DNA of 51,914 nucleotides, from positions 1 to 51,914 of the forward strand of contig CALBPF010000369.1 in assembly GCA_937899105.1 (NCBI GenBank), given 5' to 3'. The notes under the pieces are model-generated. The model did no database searches and was not told the DNA's origin. It was given only the letters and a program-made list of their open reading frames with translations. The stretch comes from an uncultured Flammeovirgaceae bacterium. Lineage in GTDB: Bacteria > Bacteroidota > Bacteroidia > Cytophagales > Cyclobacteriaceae. Position 1 is the stretch's first letter; the number at the start of each line of letters is the position of its first letter. Below, in pieces: positions 35,362 to 44,486 of this stretch. Made by a program: the position numbers and the translations under genes.

Positions 35362-37833
35362 TTGAAATTATTCCTTTTCCTATTCTTTTCAACCTTCTCT
35401 ACGGTAACTGTTATCGCGCAGTCCACCATTATTACTGGTGAAGTTACTGACGCCAGCAGCGGTGATCCCGTACCCTTTGCTAATATCATTTTCCAGGGTA
35501 CTACCATTGGAACTACAACCGATTTTGATGGGAACTTTAAACTTGAGTCGGATAATCCAACCGATTCTGTAACAGCCAGTTATGTTGGTTACATAACACG
35601 TTCCAAGGTTGTGAAAAAAGGAAGTAAACAGGTAATAAACTTCCAATTAGTTGAGAATGTAATTAGCCTGGATGAGGTAATATTTGTAGCCGGAGAGAAC
35701 CCAGCTTTTGAAATATTGAGGAAGGTAGTAGACAACAAGAAACGGAACAACAAAAAGTCGCTGGAAGCCTATCAGTACGAGACATATACTAAAATTGAAG
35801 TTGATGTAGATAACATTACCGATCGCTTTAGAAAAAAGAAATTGGTAAAGAAAATAACACAAGTACTAGATAGTGTGGAGCGGATCGCTGGTGAGGACGG
35901 AAGACCAATTTTACCCATTTTTATTTCTGAATCGTTATCGGAGTATCATTTCCGAAATAATCCTAAACTTCAGCATGAGCGAATCTTAAAATCAAAGGTG
36001 ACGGGAGTGGGAATTGATGACGGTACTGTAGTTTCGCAATTTATCGGATCATCATTTCAGGAATATAACTTTTATCAAAACTGGTTGAATATAGTAGGTA
36101 AAGAATTTATATCCCCTATAGCGGATGGCTGGAAGCTCTATTATGATTATGACTTGACGGATAGCGCGGAAGTTGACGGTCATTACTGTTACAGGTTAGA
36201 CTTCTTTCCCCGTAGTGAACAGGACTTAGCGTTTAAAGGTACGATGTGGGTGACCAAAAAGGAATATGCATTGCGTCAGATTGACGCCACGGTCACTGCT
36301 ACTGCTAACTTGAACTTTGTTGAGAAGATAAAAATACAGCAAGAGTTAGAGCCAAGTAGTGCCGGTCCTTGGATACCGTCAAAAAATAGGATCTTAATAG
36401 ATATTGGAGAAGTGGCGGATAATATGGCCGGGGTATTAGCTAAGTTTTATACCTCCAATAAGAATGTAGTGGTAAACCAGCCTAAAGATCAGAAATTCTA
36501 CATGCGCCCGATTGAGGTGGCCGAAGATTTTAAAATTGGCAGCGATGATACCTACTGGAATAGTCATCGCCATGAGCCATTAAGTCCGACGGAACTTAGC
36601 GTTTATCAAATGATAGATACGCTCAGAAACATTCCAGTTGTCAAAACCTACACTGAAATATTTAAAGTCATCGTAAATGGTTACAAGACCGTTGGTAAAT
36701 TTGATTTTGGACCTTATTTATCAGCTTATGCGAATAATAATATAGAAGGGAATCGCTTGCAGGCTGGTTTTAGAACCAATATTGATTTCAGTGATAAGTG
36801 GATAATCGGAGGCCGTGTAGCTTACGGCTTTAAGGATGAAAAATGGAAGTATAATGGCTTTATTACACACATTCCCGATAGAAAGCGCTGGACGACATTA
36901 ACTGCTTCCTATACTTATGACCTTGATCAGGTAGGTCTTACCCGTGAAGATTTGATTGGGAACAGTGTGTTCTTGGCGGCTACTAGATTTGGCGATTTAA
37001 CACGACCGTACTATTACCACCAGGCAAAATTTACAGCAAGAAGGGAACTGTTTCGAGGCTTTACCCAAGAGATAAGTATGCGACACTTCGATTTTGAACC
37101 TGCCTATGGGTTTGCCTACACCCCTAATCCGGGAAGTGATACACCCGTGCTAACGGACTTTACGACTACTGAAGCGACTGTGGAAGCACGATACGCTCGG
37201 GATGAGATATTTGTTCAAAATGATAACCAACGTATAAGCCTGGGCACCTTAAAATGGCCAATTTTTACAGTACGTTATACCAGGGGTTTAAGAAACGTAC
37301 TTGGGGGCGATTTTGACTATAATAAAATCACGTTCAATGCGGAAAAAGATATTAAGATGGGTTTTTTTGGCACCTCAAATGTCTCACTTACCGCAGGTCA
37401 TGTATTTGAAACGGTGCCATATCCAATACTTAGAGCACATATTGGTAATGAATCCACCTTTTATACTACCGCCGCATTTAACCTAATGAATTTTGGAGAG
37501 TTTGTAAGTGATACTTATGCACAAGTACAGTATTACCACTACTTCCAGGGGTTTATTCTTAACCGAATTCCGCTAATGAAAAAACTGAAGTGGCGATTAT
37601 TAGCTACAGCTAATATTTTATATGGAGATCTTTCTCAGGATAACCAGGATATTATCGTGCAAACGGAAGATCCAATTGGCGTGCTTTCCAGCGATCCATA
37701 TGTGGAGGTGGGGTACGGTATTGAAAACATCTTTAAGATCATTCGCGTAGACTTCCTACATCGCTTGACCTATCTCGACCGTCCTGATGTGGACAAGTTT
37801 GGGGTTAAGGTGAGTTTTCAGTTTATTCTGTAA
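35362..37833 (+). CDS. Outer-membrane DUF5686 / carboxypeptidase-like regulatory domain protein
   Basis: The 823-residue product starts at TTG with a Sec signal (LFLFLFFSTFSTVTVIAQS). Residues ~24-105 form a CarboxypepD_reg-like Ig domain: ITGEVTDASSGDPVPFANI and TTIGTTTDFDGNFKLESD. The rest is DUF5686, a beta-rich domain that begins NPAFEILRKVVDNKKRNNKK and ends as an outer-membrane barrel-like stretch closing with aromatic FQFIL. The organisation resembles TonB-dependent-receptor relatives without a plug. Function is unknown, probably envelope maintenance or transport. It is monocistronic, 125 bp after trmH. Confidence 0.82.
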   Translation: MKLFLFLFFSTFSTVTVIAQSTIITGEVTDASSGDPVPFANIIFQGTTIGTTTDFDGNFKLESDNPTDSVTASYVGYITRSKVVKKGSKQVINFQLVENVISLDEVIFVAGENPAFEILRKVVDNKKRNNKKSLEAYQYETYTKIEVDVDNITDRFRKKKLVKKITQVLDSVERIAGEDGRPILPIFISESLSEYHFRNNPKLQHERILKSKVTGVGIDDGTVVSQFIGSSFQEYNFYQNWLNIVGKEFISPIADGWKLYYDYDLTDSAEVDGHYCYRLDFFPRSEQDLAFKGTMWVTKKEYALRQIDATVTATANLNFVEKIKIQQELEPSSAGPWIPSKNRILIDIGEVADNMAGVLAKFYTSNKNVVVNQPKDQKFYMRPIEVAEDFKIGSDDTYWNSHRHEPLSPTELSVYQMIDTLRNIPVVKTYTEIFKVIVNGYKTVGKFDFGPYLSAYANNNIEGNRLQAGFRTNIDFSDKWIIGGRVAYGFKDEKWKYNGFITHIPDRKRWTTLTASYTYDLDQVGLTREDLIGNSVFLAATRFGDLTRPYYYHQAKFTARRELFRGFTQEISMRHFDFEPAYGFAYTPNPGSDTPVLTDFTTTEATVEARYARDEIFVQNDNQRISLGTLKWPIFTVRYTRGLRNVLGGDFDYNKITFNAEKDIKMGFFGTSNVSLTAGHVFETVPYPILRAHIGNESTFYTTAAFNLMNFGEFVSDTYAQVQYYHYFQGFILNRIPLMKKLKWRLLATANILYGDLSQDNQDIIVQTEDPIGVLSSDPYVEVGYGIENIFKIIRVDFLHRLTYLDRPDVDKFGVKVSFQFIL

Positions 37834-37930
37834 AGTCATTTCCAGCATAAAAAATAGAGTTAGTTCCTCCTTGTCCAATACCCGTGTCTGCACTGTAAAA
37901 TAGATTCTTGGAGAGAGTTGATCTCCACAA
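37823..37930 (-). pseudogene. Possible remnant of a PD40-repeat protein
   Basis: On the - strand the frame ending at TAA 37825-37823 reads ...KNLFYSADTGIGQGGTNSI, then FYAGNDFTE and stop. This matches the LYFsSDrpGGqGGTDIYyA consensus of PD40/WD40-like repeats in Bacteroidota OmpA-type proteins. Only about 35 codons are available before an upstream TAG, and there is no start codon or signal peptide. The end overlaps the DUF5686 gene end. It looks like a gene-end relic, but the similarity is short. Confidence 0.3.
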
Positions 37931-37989
37931 CGATATTCTAACAATTGCAAAACATCCCTACAATATAAACATGCCAATGCTATTCTCAA

Positions 37990-37997
37990 TAACTTTG
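37990..37997 (+). promoter_or_regulatory. -7 box almost touching the TPR lipoprotein start
   Basis: TAACTTTG matches TAnnTTTG exactly. It ends 6 bases before the ATG at 38004. With the usual box-to-start-site distance the transcript would have almost no leader. Confidence 0.35.
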
Positions 37998-38003
37998 TAT
38001 ACC

Positions 38004-39131
38004 ATGTTTAATAAAACTTCATTTTCTGTTATTTCAAGTTTTTCTTCAAGATTAGGAGTGCTTTTGAGCGTCCTGGTTCTTTTTAATTGCGTTCCCCGGT
38101 CGGATCATCCTTTTTTGGAAGAAGACCAGACCAACCCCCAAGAAGTATTGGAATATTTGAACGACGTACTACGGGTAGATCCGGATAATAATAATGCACT
38201 ATATCAAAAAGCACAAATTCAGATTAAGCAAAAGGACTGGGAAGCCGCGTTGTTAACCATCGATAAGGCGCTTAAAATAGACTTTACCAATAATGATTAT
38301 TTTTTTCTCAGGGGTAAAATTACCGCTCAACTTGGGAAGTACGACGAATCCGTTAGGTCCTTTAACCAGGCGGAGACCTTGGGCAATAAAAGTCATGAAC
38401 TTTACAAGCTCTTATCCAGAAGTTATTTAGCGCTTGATCAACCTTCGGAGTCACGAGAAGTGGTAAATCGTTTACTCAAATTAGATGATGGCGATGAAGC
38501 CCATATACTTGCTGGAGAGACTTTGCTTGCACTGAATGATAGTGCGGCCGCCTTCTCACAGTTTAACACAGCTATAAATATTAATAAAACTAATGAAAAG
38601 GCGCTTTATGGAATCAAACAGATCCATTTAGGAAGAGGTGAACTTGTTAAGGCGGAGACAATTTTAGATGAGTTGATGGCCTCAGACCCTTCAAGGGCTT
38701 CTTTTATTTTGGAGAAAGTGGATTTATTAAAAAATCGAGAGTCAATGGATACTGCCAAAATGTTGATCAAGATTGTTTTTCAACGAGATAGCTCTGATCA
38801 GATTATAACCGAACTGGCTAGGCTTGAATATCTAAGTGGCAACTATGACTCCACACTGTTTTACCTTGAGAAACTTAAAAACAAAAACAATACGAGTGTC
38901 TTACTATTAAACGCTCGAGCATTGGACAAAAACAGGGATTATGTAAAATCAAGAGCTGTTTATGAATCAATTCTGTTGCAAGACTCTACCAATAATATCG
39001 CGCAGAGCGAACTGGCTGCTTTAAAAGGAAAAATGGCATATTTGCAGCGAACTGCCAGGAAGCGGACGACGTTGGATTCCATCAGGAACAGCCCTCCGCC
39101 GGTATTGAATAGAAGAGAACTTGTGAATTGA
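38004..39131 (+). CDS. TPR-repeat lipoprotein
   Basis: The ATG at 38004 is preferred to the upstream in-frame ATG at 37908, because it gives a lipoprotein signal ([15 protein letters not shown], lipobox LFNC) at the right distance from the start. The mature ~350 residues are tandem tetratricopeptide repeats: [60 protein letters not shown] and further copies through [23 protein letters not shown] proteins act as protein-binding scaffolds; the partner is unknown. It ends 7 bp before thrS and may be co-transcribed with it. Confidence 0.82.
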   Translation: MFNKTSFSVISSFSSRLGVLLSVLVLFNCVPRSDHPFLEEDQTNPQEVLEYLNDVLRVDPDNNNALYQKAQIQIKQKDWEAALLTIDKALKIDFTNNDYFFLRGKITAQLGKYDESVRSFNQAETLGNKSHELYKLLSRSYLALDQPSESREVVNRLLKLDDGDEAHILAGETLLALNDSAAAFSQFNTAININKTNEKALYGIKQIHLGRGELVKAETILDELMASDPSRASFILEKVDLLKNRESMDTAKMLIKIVFQRDSSDQIITELARLEYLSGNYDSTLFYLEKLKNKNNTSVLLLNARALDKNRDYVKSRAVYESILLQDSTNNIAQSELAALKGKMAYLQRTARKRTTLDSIRNSPPPVLNRRELVN

Positions 39132-39138
39132 ATTGTAC

Positions 39139-41064
39139 ATGATAAAAATAACACTTCCTGACGGATCAATAAGGGAATATAATAAGGGAGTAACCAGCCA
39201 TGACATTGCTTTGAGTATTAGTGAGGGTTTGGCGCGAAACGTATTATCAGCTAAAGTTAATGGCGAAGTTTGGGATTCGAATCGTCCCATTTTTGAGGAT
39301 TCGGTTGTCCAGTTATTAACCTGGAATGATGAAGATGGTAAAGCTACCTTTTGGCACTCTTCGGCTCACCTCTTGGCCGAAGCTTTAGAGACGTTGTATC
39401 CTGGAACCAAATTCGGCATTGGCCCGGCTATTGATAATGGTTTTTACTATGACATTGACCTGGGTGATCGTGAATTTGGTGGGGATGACCTGGCTCAGGT
39501 CGAAAAAAAGATGCTTGAACTCGCTCGTCAGAAAAATGTATACGTTCGATCAAAGATATCTAAGCAGGATGCTATTTCTTATTTTGAAGAAAAAGGTGAT
39601 AAATATAAAGTAGAGCTAATTCAGGATTTAGATGACGGTAGCATTACCTTATACAAGCAGGGTAACTTTACTGACCTTTGTCGTGGACCGCATATTCCCC
39701 ATACCGGCCTTATCAAGGCTATAAAGTTATTGAATGTCGCTGGGGCGTATTGGCGTGGTGATGAAAAAAGAAAGCAGCTGACTCGGGTTTACGGCGTGTC
39801 ATTTCCAAAGCAGAAAGAATTAACCGAACACCTTGAGCGCTTGGAAGAAGCAAAAAAGAGAGATCATAGAAAGCTGGGAAAAGAATTGGACCTTTTTACA
39901 TTTTCTGAGAAAGTAGGGATGGGCCTACCGCTATGGCTTCCCAAAGGTACAATACTTAGGGAGCGCTTAGAGAATTTCATGCGTAGAGCACAGATAAAAG
40001 CAGGATATGATCCTGTAGTTACTCCGCATATTGGTAGTAAAGAGCTTTATGTGACTTCCGGGCACTATGAAAAATATGGAGCAGATTCATTTCAGCCCAT
40101 AACCACACCACACGAAGGTGAAGAGTTTCTACTGAAGCCAATGAATTGTCCCCATCACTGCGAAATTTACAAGTCGCGTCCTCGGTCTTATAAAGAAATG
40201 CCCGTTCGTTATGCAGAATTTGGCGCCGTATATCGCTATGAACAAAGCGGAGAGCTGCATGGATTAACACGTGTTCGTGGTTTTACTCAAGACGATGCTC
40301 ACATCTTCTGCCGGCCAGATCAGGTGAAAGAAGAGTTCATTAACGTCATTGATCTTGTGCTCTACGTTTTTAATGCCCTTGGGTTTGAGGACTATACCGC
40401 ACAGGTTTCACTTCGAGATCCTGAAAACAGGGAGAATTATATTGGTGCTGACGAGCTATGGGACAGAGCAGAGCGTGAAATTCAAGAAGCTGCCGATGAA
40501 AGAGCCCTGAAAACAGTTACTGAGCTAGGAGAAGCGGCATTCTATGGTCCGAAACTTGATTTTATGGTTAAGGATGCCTTGGGAAGAAGCTGGCAGCTTG
40601 GGACCATACAGGTGGACTACACACTTCCTGAACGCTTCGAACTGGAATATACGGGGGCTGATAATCAAAAACATCGGCCAGTAATGATCCATCGTGCACC
40701 TTTTGGGTCCATGGAACGATTCGTAGCTGTTCTTATAGAACATTGTGGTGGCAATTTTCCGTTGTGGTTAGCTCCGGATCAGATAGCCGTATTACCGATA
40801 TCAGAAAAGTACGAAGATTATGCGCAGCGCGTGCTTATGACCCTTAGCGAGCAGGATATTCGCGGGTTAATTGATAATCGTGACGAAAAGATAGGAAGGA
40901 AGATCAGGGATGCCGAAGTTCAGAAGGTGCCGTATATGCTTATTTTAGGTGAAAAAGAGCAGGTTAATGGTGAGGTTTCTGTTCGAAAGCACGGTTCAGG
41001 CGACCTTGGATCGTTGAAGTTAGATGCGTTTATCAAACAATTTCGGGAAGAGATAAAAATATAA
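39139..41064 (+). CDS. thrS: Threonyl-tRNA synthetase
   Basis: The 641-residue product (start taken as ATG 39139, six bases after an in-frame TTG) has all ThrRS domains in order. These are the TGS domain ([20 protein letters not shown]), the SAD editing domain with [11 protein letters not shown] and [14 protein letters not shown], and the class II catalytic core. Core motif 2 is in [20 protein letters not shown] and [14 protein letters not shown], with a zinc-site cysteine in [13 protein letters not shown]. Motif 3 is in [18 protein letters not shown], and the C-terminal anticodon-binding domain ([18 protein letters not shown]) is intact. It charges tRNA-Thr and is essential. It precedes infC, as in many Bacteroidota. 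Confidence 0.97.
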   Translation: MIKITLPDGSIREYNKGVTSHDIALSISEGLARNVLSAKVNGEVWDSNRPIFEDSVVQLLTWNDEDGKATFWHSSAHLLAEALETLYPGTKFGIGPAIDNGFYYDIDLGDREFGGDDLAQVEKKMLELARQKNVYVRSKISKQDAISYFEEKGDKYKVELIQDLDDGSITLYKQGNFTDLCRGPHIPHTGLIKAIKLLNVAGAYWRGDEKRKQLTRVYGVSFPKQKELTEHLERLEEAKKRDHRKLGKELDLFTFSEKVGMGLPLWLPKGTILRERLENFMRRAQIKAGYDPVVTPHIGSKELYVTSGHYEKYGADSFQPITTPHEGEEFLLKPMNCPHHCEIYKSRPRSYKEMPVRYAEFGAVYRYEQSGELHGLTRVRGFTQDDAHIFCRPDQVKEEFINVIDLVLYVFNALGFEDYTAQVSLRDPENRENYIGADELWDRAEREIQEAADERALKTVTELGEAAFYGPKLDFMVKDALGRSWQLGTIQVDYTLPERFELEYTGADNQKHRPVMIHRAPFGSMERFVAVLIEHCGGNFPLWLAPDQIAVLPISEKYEDYAQRVLMTLSEQDIRGLIDNRDEKIGRKIRDAEVQKVPYMLILGEKEQVNGEVSVRKHGSGDLGSLKLDAFIKQFREEIKI

Positions 41065-41126
41065 CAGCGATTGCTTTTTTCAGTGTCTTTTGATAATCCA
41101 AAATATATACTCATATTTGCAGTCCT

Positions 41127-41148
41127 ATCCGCTTGAGGCGGATTTTTT
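41127..41148 (+). terminator. Hairpin plus T-run between thrS and infC (terminator or attenuator)
   Basis: ATCCGC (41127-41132) pairs with GCGGAT (41138-41143) around a ttgag loop and is followed directly by six Ts. It lies 63 bases after thrS and 32 bases before the infC start. It could end the thrS transcript. A near-match to the Bacteroidota -7 box (CATATTTG at about 41112-41119) just before it would instead place it in the infC leader, as an attenuator. Confidence 0.55.
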
Positions 41149-41179
41149 TCTGTTTATAAACTAAATAAAGGAGGTAGTA

Positions 41180-41740
41180 ATTAGCAAACAACGATTTCAG
41201 AGAAGGGGCTTCCGCGGGCGTGTGGAGGAACCTTACAAGGTAAACGAAAAAATACTGGCCGAGAAAGTTCGTGTGGTTGGAGACAATGTAGAGGTAGATG
41301 TTTATCCAACAATTCAAGCTATAAAAATGGCAAAAGAACAGAATCTTGACTTGGTAGAAATTTCGCCAAAAGCTGATCCGCCTGTTTGCAAAATTATTGA
41401 TTATTCAAAATTTAAATACGAACAGAAAAAGAAGCAGAAAGAAATAAAGGCCAAAGCCCAGAAGACGGTAATAAAGGAAATACGCTTTGGGCCTAATACG
41501 GAGGAGCATGATTTTAACTTTAAATTGAAACATGCGGTAAACTTTCTGGAAGATGGGTCAAAAGTTAAGGCTTATGTTCACTTCGTAGGAAGGACTATTG
41601 TATTTAAGGAAAGAGGGGAGATACTTTTACTGAAGTTTGCTCAAGCGCTTGAAGAGCATGCAAAGGTGGAGCAGCTTCCCAAATTAGAGGGTAAACGGAT
41701 GATCATGTATTTATCACCCAAACCCGGAAAGAAAAAGTAG
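41180..41740 (+). CDS. infC: Translation initiation factor IF-3, initiated at ATT
   Basis: The start is assigned to the ATT at 41180. From there the frame reads [20 protein letters not shown], which is the family N-terminus in Bacteroidota and would be lost if a later codon were used. It is preceded by AAGGAGG (41168-41174), a strong Shine-Dalgarno, rare in this window. AUU starts in infC are known to mediate autoregulation, because IF-3 rejects non-standard start codons. The 186-residue protein has both IF-3 domains: [19 protein letters not shown], then [18 protein letters not shown], and the C-terminal [20 protein letters not shown]. It heads the infC-rpmI-rplT operon. Confidence 0.93.
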   Translation: MSKQRFQRRGFRGRVEEPYKVNEKILAEKVRVVGDNVEVDVYPTIQAIKMAKEQNLDLVEISPKADPPVCKIIDYSKFKYEQKKKQKEIKAKAQKTVIKEIRFGPNTEEHDFNFKLKHAVNFLEDGSKVKAYVHFVGRTIVFKERGEILLLKFAQALEEHAKVEQLPKLEGKRMIMYLSPKPGKKK

Positions 41741-41765
41741 AACAGATCGATCAAATAGATATAAA

Positions 41766-41960
41766 ATGCCGAAGGTAAAAACTAAATCAGGAGCAAAAAA
41801 AAGGTTTAAGCTCACAGGTACTGGCAAGATTAAGAGAAAGCACGCTTTCAAAAGCCATATTCTGACTAAAAAAGAGACTAAACAAAAAAGAGCTCTTACA
41901 AAAATGACTACGGTTCATAAAGCTGATGAACCCAATATAAAATCAATGCTTAGAATTTAA
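41766..41960 (+). CDS. rpmI: Ribosomal protein bL35
   Basis: The 64-residue protein begins [20 protein letters not shown] and continues [20 protein letters not shown], the bL35 signature. It starts 25 bp after infC and is followed by rplT, the conserved operon order. It is highly basic and a component of the large ribosomal subunit. Confidence 0.97.
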   Translation: MPKVKTKSGAKKRFKLTGTGKIKRKHAFKSHILTKKETKQKRALTKMTTVHKADEPNIKSMLRI

Positions 41961-41988
41961 GTATTGGATTAGGTTAAATGTATCACCA

Positions 41989-42034
41989 GGTTAAATGGCT
42001 TTAAGTATTCGCTAATCCCGGGACGCCATTAACC
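41989..42034 (+). promoter_or_regulatory. Hairpin just upstream of rplT, candidate r-protein leader
   Basis: GGTTAAATGGC (41989-41999) can pair with GCCATTAACC (42025-42034) with one bulged base, enclosing 25 bases that contain another GC-rich patch. It ends 13 bases before the rplT ATG. bL20 represses its own operon in other phyla by binding mRNA structures near rpmI-rplT, so the location suits such control, but the fold does not match any leader I can name. Confidence 0.4.
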
Positions 42035-42047
42035 AAAAACAAGAAAA

Positions 42048-42392
42048 ATGCCAAGATCAGTAAATCATGTAGCCTCAAAGGCTAGAAGAAAAAAAATCCT
42101 AAAAGTAGCCAAAGGTTACTGGGGAAGAAGAAGTAATGTTTGGACGGTAGCTAAAAATGCCGTCGAAAAAGGTTGGACTTACGCCTATCGTGACCGAAAA
42201 GCTAAGAAGAGAGATTTCAGAAAACTTTGGATCCAAAGAATTAATGCCGGGGCCAGAATGCACGGTATGTCTTACTCTCAATTTATGGGTAACATCAAAA
42301 AATCAAATATCGATCTTAACAGGAAAGTATTAGCTGACTTAGCGATGAATCACCCCAAAGCTTTCGAGGCAGTTATTAAGAAATTAAAATAA
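42048..42392 (+). CDS. rplT: Ribosomal protein bL20
   Basis: The 114-residue protein has the bL20 sequence [40 protein letters not shown], and [20 protein letters not shown]. It binds 23S rRNA early in large-subunit assembly and often regulates its own operon. It is the last gene of infC-rpmI-rplT and is followed by a clear terminator. Confidence 0.98.
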   Translation: MPRSVNHVASKARRKKILKVAKGYWGRRSNVWTVAKNAVEKGWTYAYRDRKAKKRDFRKLWIQRINAGARMHGMSYSQFMGNIKKSNIDLNRKVLADLAMNHPKAFEAVIKKLK

Positions 42393-42413
42393 GTTAACTA
42401 CATTGATCTGTTG

Positions 42414-42447
42414 AAAGCCTCTCCCAACCTTGGGAGAGGCTTTTTTT
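42414..42447 (+). terminator. Rho-independent terminator of infC-rpmI-rplT
   Basis: A perfect stem AAGCCTCTCCCAA / TTGGGAGAGGCTT with a 2-base loop is followed by a run of Ts (42441-42447). It lies 23 bases after the rplT stop. Confidence 0.92.
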
Positions 42448-42550
42448 ATGGCCGATTAAGACTAAAGTCGTTCGTTCTTTGCCTTGAGCGATGAACGAAT
42501 GAAAAATATCCATATATTTACTTTCTACGCCAAATTAATAATCAGGTACA

Positions 42551-43180
42551 TTGAGCGCGCCAGACTTTAAGAAATTCTTTTGTACGTTACTTCAGATTTC
42601 GCCAATCTATTATGGAGCCAGGGATTTGGTGCAAAATAAGTGGATTTGGAGAAGTTCTGTTACCGAGGATGGGGATTCCTTAACCGGTCATTCTATGGAA
42701 GTGCTAGAAACCATTGAACAAGATGAAGATTTGGAATTGGAAATGCTTGTTCATGAGGATGACCTTACGGAGTTTAAACAGAAAATTGCTAAGGTAAAAA
42801 CCTGTGAAACAGACGAGCCTATTGAATCTGTGTTTCGATTAAAGAAAGCCGATCGTAGTTTCATTTGGATGCGTTCAACACACAAGGTTTATGAGCGGGA
42901 CGCAAACAATATTCCAGCCAAGGCCGCCGTTATTATAGAGGATATTTCCGATGGAATAGAACTGCAGGAACAACTGGAGGACTTTGTAGGAAGGTTAGAA
43001 GCCATATCATTTAAGAACTCTCACGAGGTAAGAGCGCCAGTAGCTTCAATTTTAGGACTTGTTGACCTTTTAAGAAGACAAGGTAGCTTACTAGGATATG
43101 ACAAAGTGTTAATAGAGCATCTCTATAAGTCTGTTAAAAAGCTTGATAGTATAATCAGTGATATTACAGGTCTTACCTGA
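42551..43180 (+). CDS. PAS domain protein with HisKA H-box but no ATPase domain
   Basis: The 209-residue product starts at TTG. A PAS domain of the PAS_3 type covers about residues 25-145: IWRSSVTEDGDSLTGHSMEV, LVHEDDLTEFKQ, FRLKKADRSFIWMRSTHKVY. A HisKA-like helix follows, NSHEVRAPVASILGLVDLL (about 158-176), with the phospho-acceptor histidine. The gene ends (DITGLT, stop) where an HATPase domain would begin, so it cannot autophosphorylate by itself. It is probably a phosphorelay or sensor partner, or a truncated kinase. It stands alone after the rplT terminator. Confidence 0.75.
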   Translation: MSAPDFKKFFCTLLQISPIYYGARDLVQNKWIWRSSVTEDGDSLTGHSMEVLETIEQDEDLELEMLVHEDDLTEFKQKIAKVKTCETDEPIESVFRLKKADRSFIWMRSTHKVYERDANNIPAKAAVIIEDISDGIELQEQLEDFVGRLEAISFKNSHEVRAPVASILGLVDLLRRQGSLLGYDKVLIEHLYKSVKKLDSIISDITGLT

Positions 43181-43221
43181 GGAAACCTAGTGAGAATAGG
43201 TCCTTAGTCTAACCGCATTCA

Positions 43222-43232
43222 GCCCTAAAGGC
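43222..43232. repeat. Possible solitary REP-like palindrome
   Basis: GCC-ctaaa-GGC, followed by GGACCGC, resembles the GCTCC-ata-GGAGC-GGACTG unit of the transposase-linked repeats at 7274-7291. The stem is only 3 bp, so this is weak. Confidence 0.25.
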
Positions 43233-43330
43233 GGACCGCTACGAAGTTTTTATTTGTTAACGCGCTTTAATTCTTCAAAGAAGGGAAACAGCACGGCACA
43301 GCCATTCGTAATGTGCTCAAATCATAACTT

Positions 43331-43776
43331 ATGAATTTCACGCTACTTATTTTGATTTTCTCGTTGCAGCTCTGAGCTCAAAATTAGATTATGATTTATC
43401 AGAATGATAAAAATGGTACGGCAATAAGTGGTGACATCGAAGCGTTAAGGCAAGTTGTTCGAAATGGTAAGGAAATAAGGATAGGCTGGGGCTTTCAGCA
43501 TCATGAAGAAAAGAAATAAGCGTTGAACATGTAGCGGACGCTTCCTTCTTGGCCATTCAAAGCGACTCCATGGTTGTGCATGCTCAAATTCGGCTAATAA
43601 CAGACCAAACTCTCGACTTTAATAATGGTACAATTGAATTAAAAGAAAACCTGGAATGGTTACTTATTGGTGAAAAAAATTGGAAAATGAACCGAATGAC
43701 CAGGTACATAATAACAGGTGAAATCATCAATCATAAACTTTCTCAAAATAGATTTATGTGGTTTGTCAAACAATGA
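43331..43776 (+). pseudogene. Broken gene for a small secreted protein
   Basis: From the ATG at 43331 one frame reads a signal peptide (MNFTLLILIFSLQL), TGA at 43373, AQN, TAG at 43385, and then IMIYQNDKNGTAISGDIEAL ... GWGFQHHEEKK before TAA at 43517. Shifting one base inside the A-run at 43509-43516 continues naturally as ISVEHVADASFLAIQSDSMV and on to FMWFVKQ at 43776. Two stops and one frameshift therefore interrupt what was a single protein of about 148 residues. I do not recognise the family with certainty. The 228-bp frame from 43549 on its own is only the tail. Confidence 0.65.
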
Positions 43777-43850
43777 GTGCACAGTCGCAACCAATTAACC
43801 CGGATATTCTTTTATCTTGAAGAATAACAAACCAGTTTTCTAACCAATTA

Positions 43851-44406
43851 ATGAATCCTTTTTATTCGCTTCTTAATGATCTTTTTGTTTTTACAAGGGC
43901 TTCTCATAACTTAAGTCGCGCATTCAGCCGTAGAAATGAAGATCATACACGTTCAAAAGGGGGAAATAATTCAGAGAAAAGGTGACAGAAACACTAAGGT
44001 TTACCATGTTCAAGAAGGGCTACTAAGAAGTTACACCATAGACGAGAAAGGCAAGGAACATATTTTTATGTTTTCTCCGGAGGGATGGACAACGGCTGAC
44101 AGTTTCAAGCCTGAAGTTCCTTGCGACCTTTATATCGATGCTTTGGAGGATTCGATAGTAGTTGTAATTTCAAAAGACCTAAAAAGAGAAAAATACCGCG
44201 TAGCTCCTCTTATTAAGAGGATATCAGTTTTGCAGAAAAGGGTTATAATGCTTATGAGCGCTTCGGCCATTGAGCGTTACGAGCACTTTGAGGAGACATA
44301 TCCTGATATTATTCAAAGGGTATCTCAAAAAATGATAGCGTCTTACTTAGGTATAACTCCTGAGGCGCTTAGTAAAATAAAAGGGAAAAGAGTTAGACAA
44401 AAGTAG
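43851..44406 (+). pseudogene. Crp/Fnr-family regulator with an N-terminal frameshift
   Basis: The intact frame from 43936 encodes 156 residues: a cyclic-nucleotide-type beta-roll (IHVQKGEIIQRKGDRNTKVY) and a C-terminal HTH (RVSQKMIASYLGITPEALSK). It lacks the first ~28 residues usual for the family. These appear in another frame from the ATG at 43851 (MNPFYSLLNDLFVFTRASHN, LSRAFS), so a 1-base shift near 43915-43935 splits the gene. The beta-roll keeps no obvious cAMP-binding signature. A truncated but folded regulator from 43936 is possible, so the consequence is uncertain. Confidence 0.6.
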
Positions 44407-44486
44407 TCGTTTGCGCCTTGCATTAGTTGTCTTGAAACTTACAACCACAAGTAGTTTGAAGGTGGTATTAATAAGTATGATATAAA

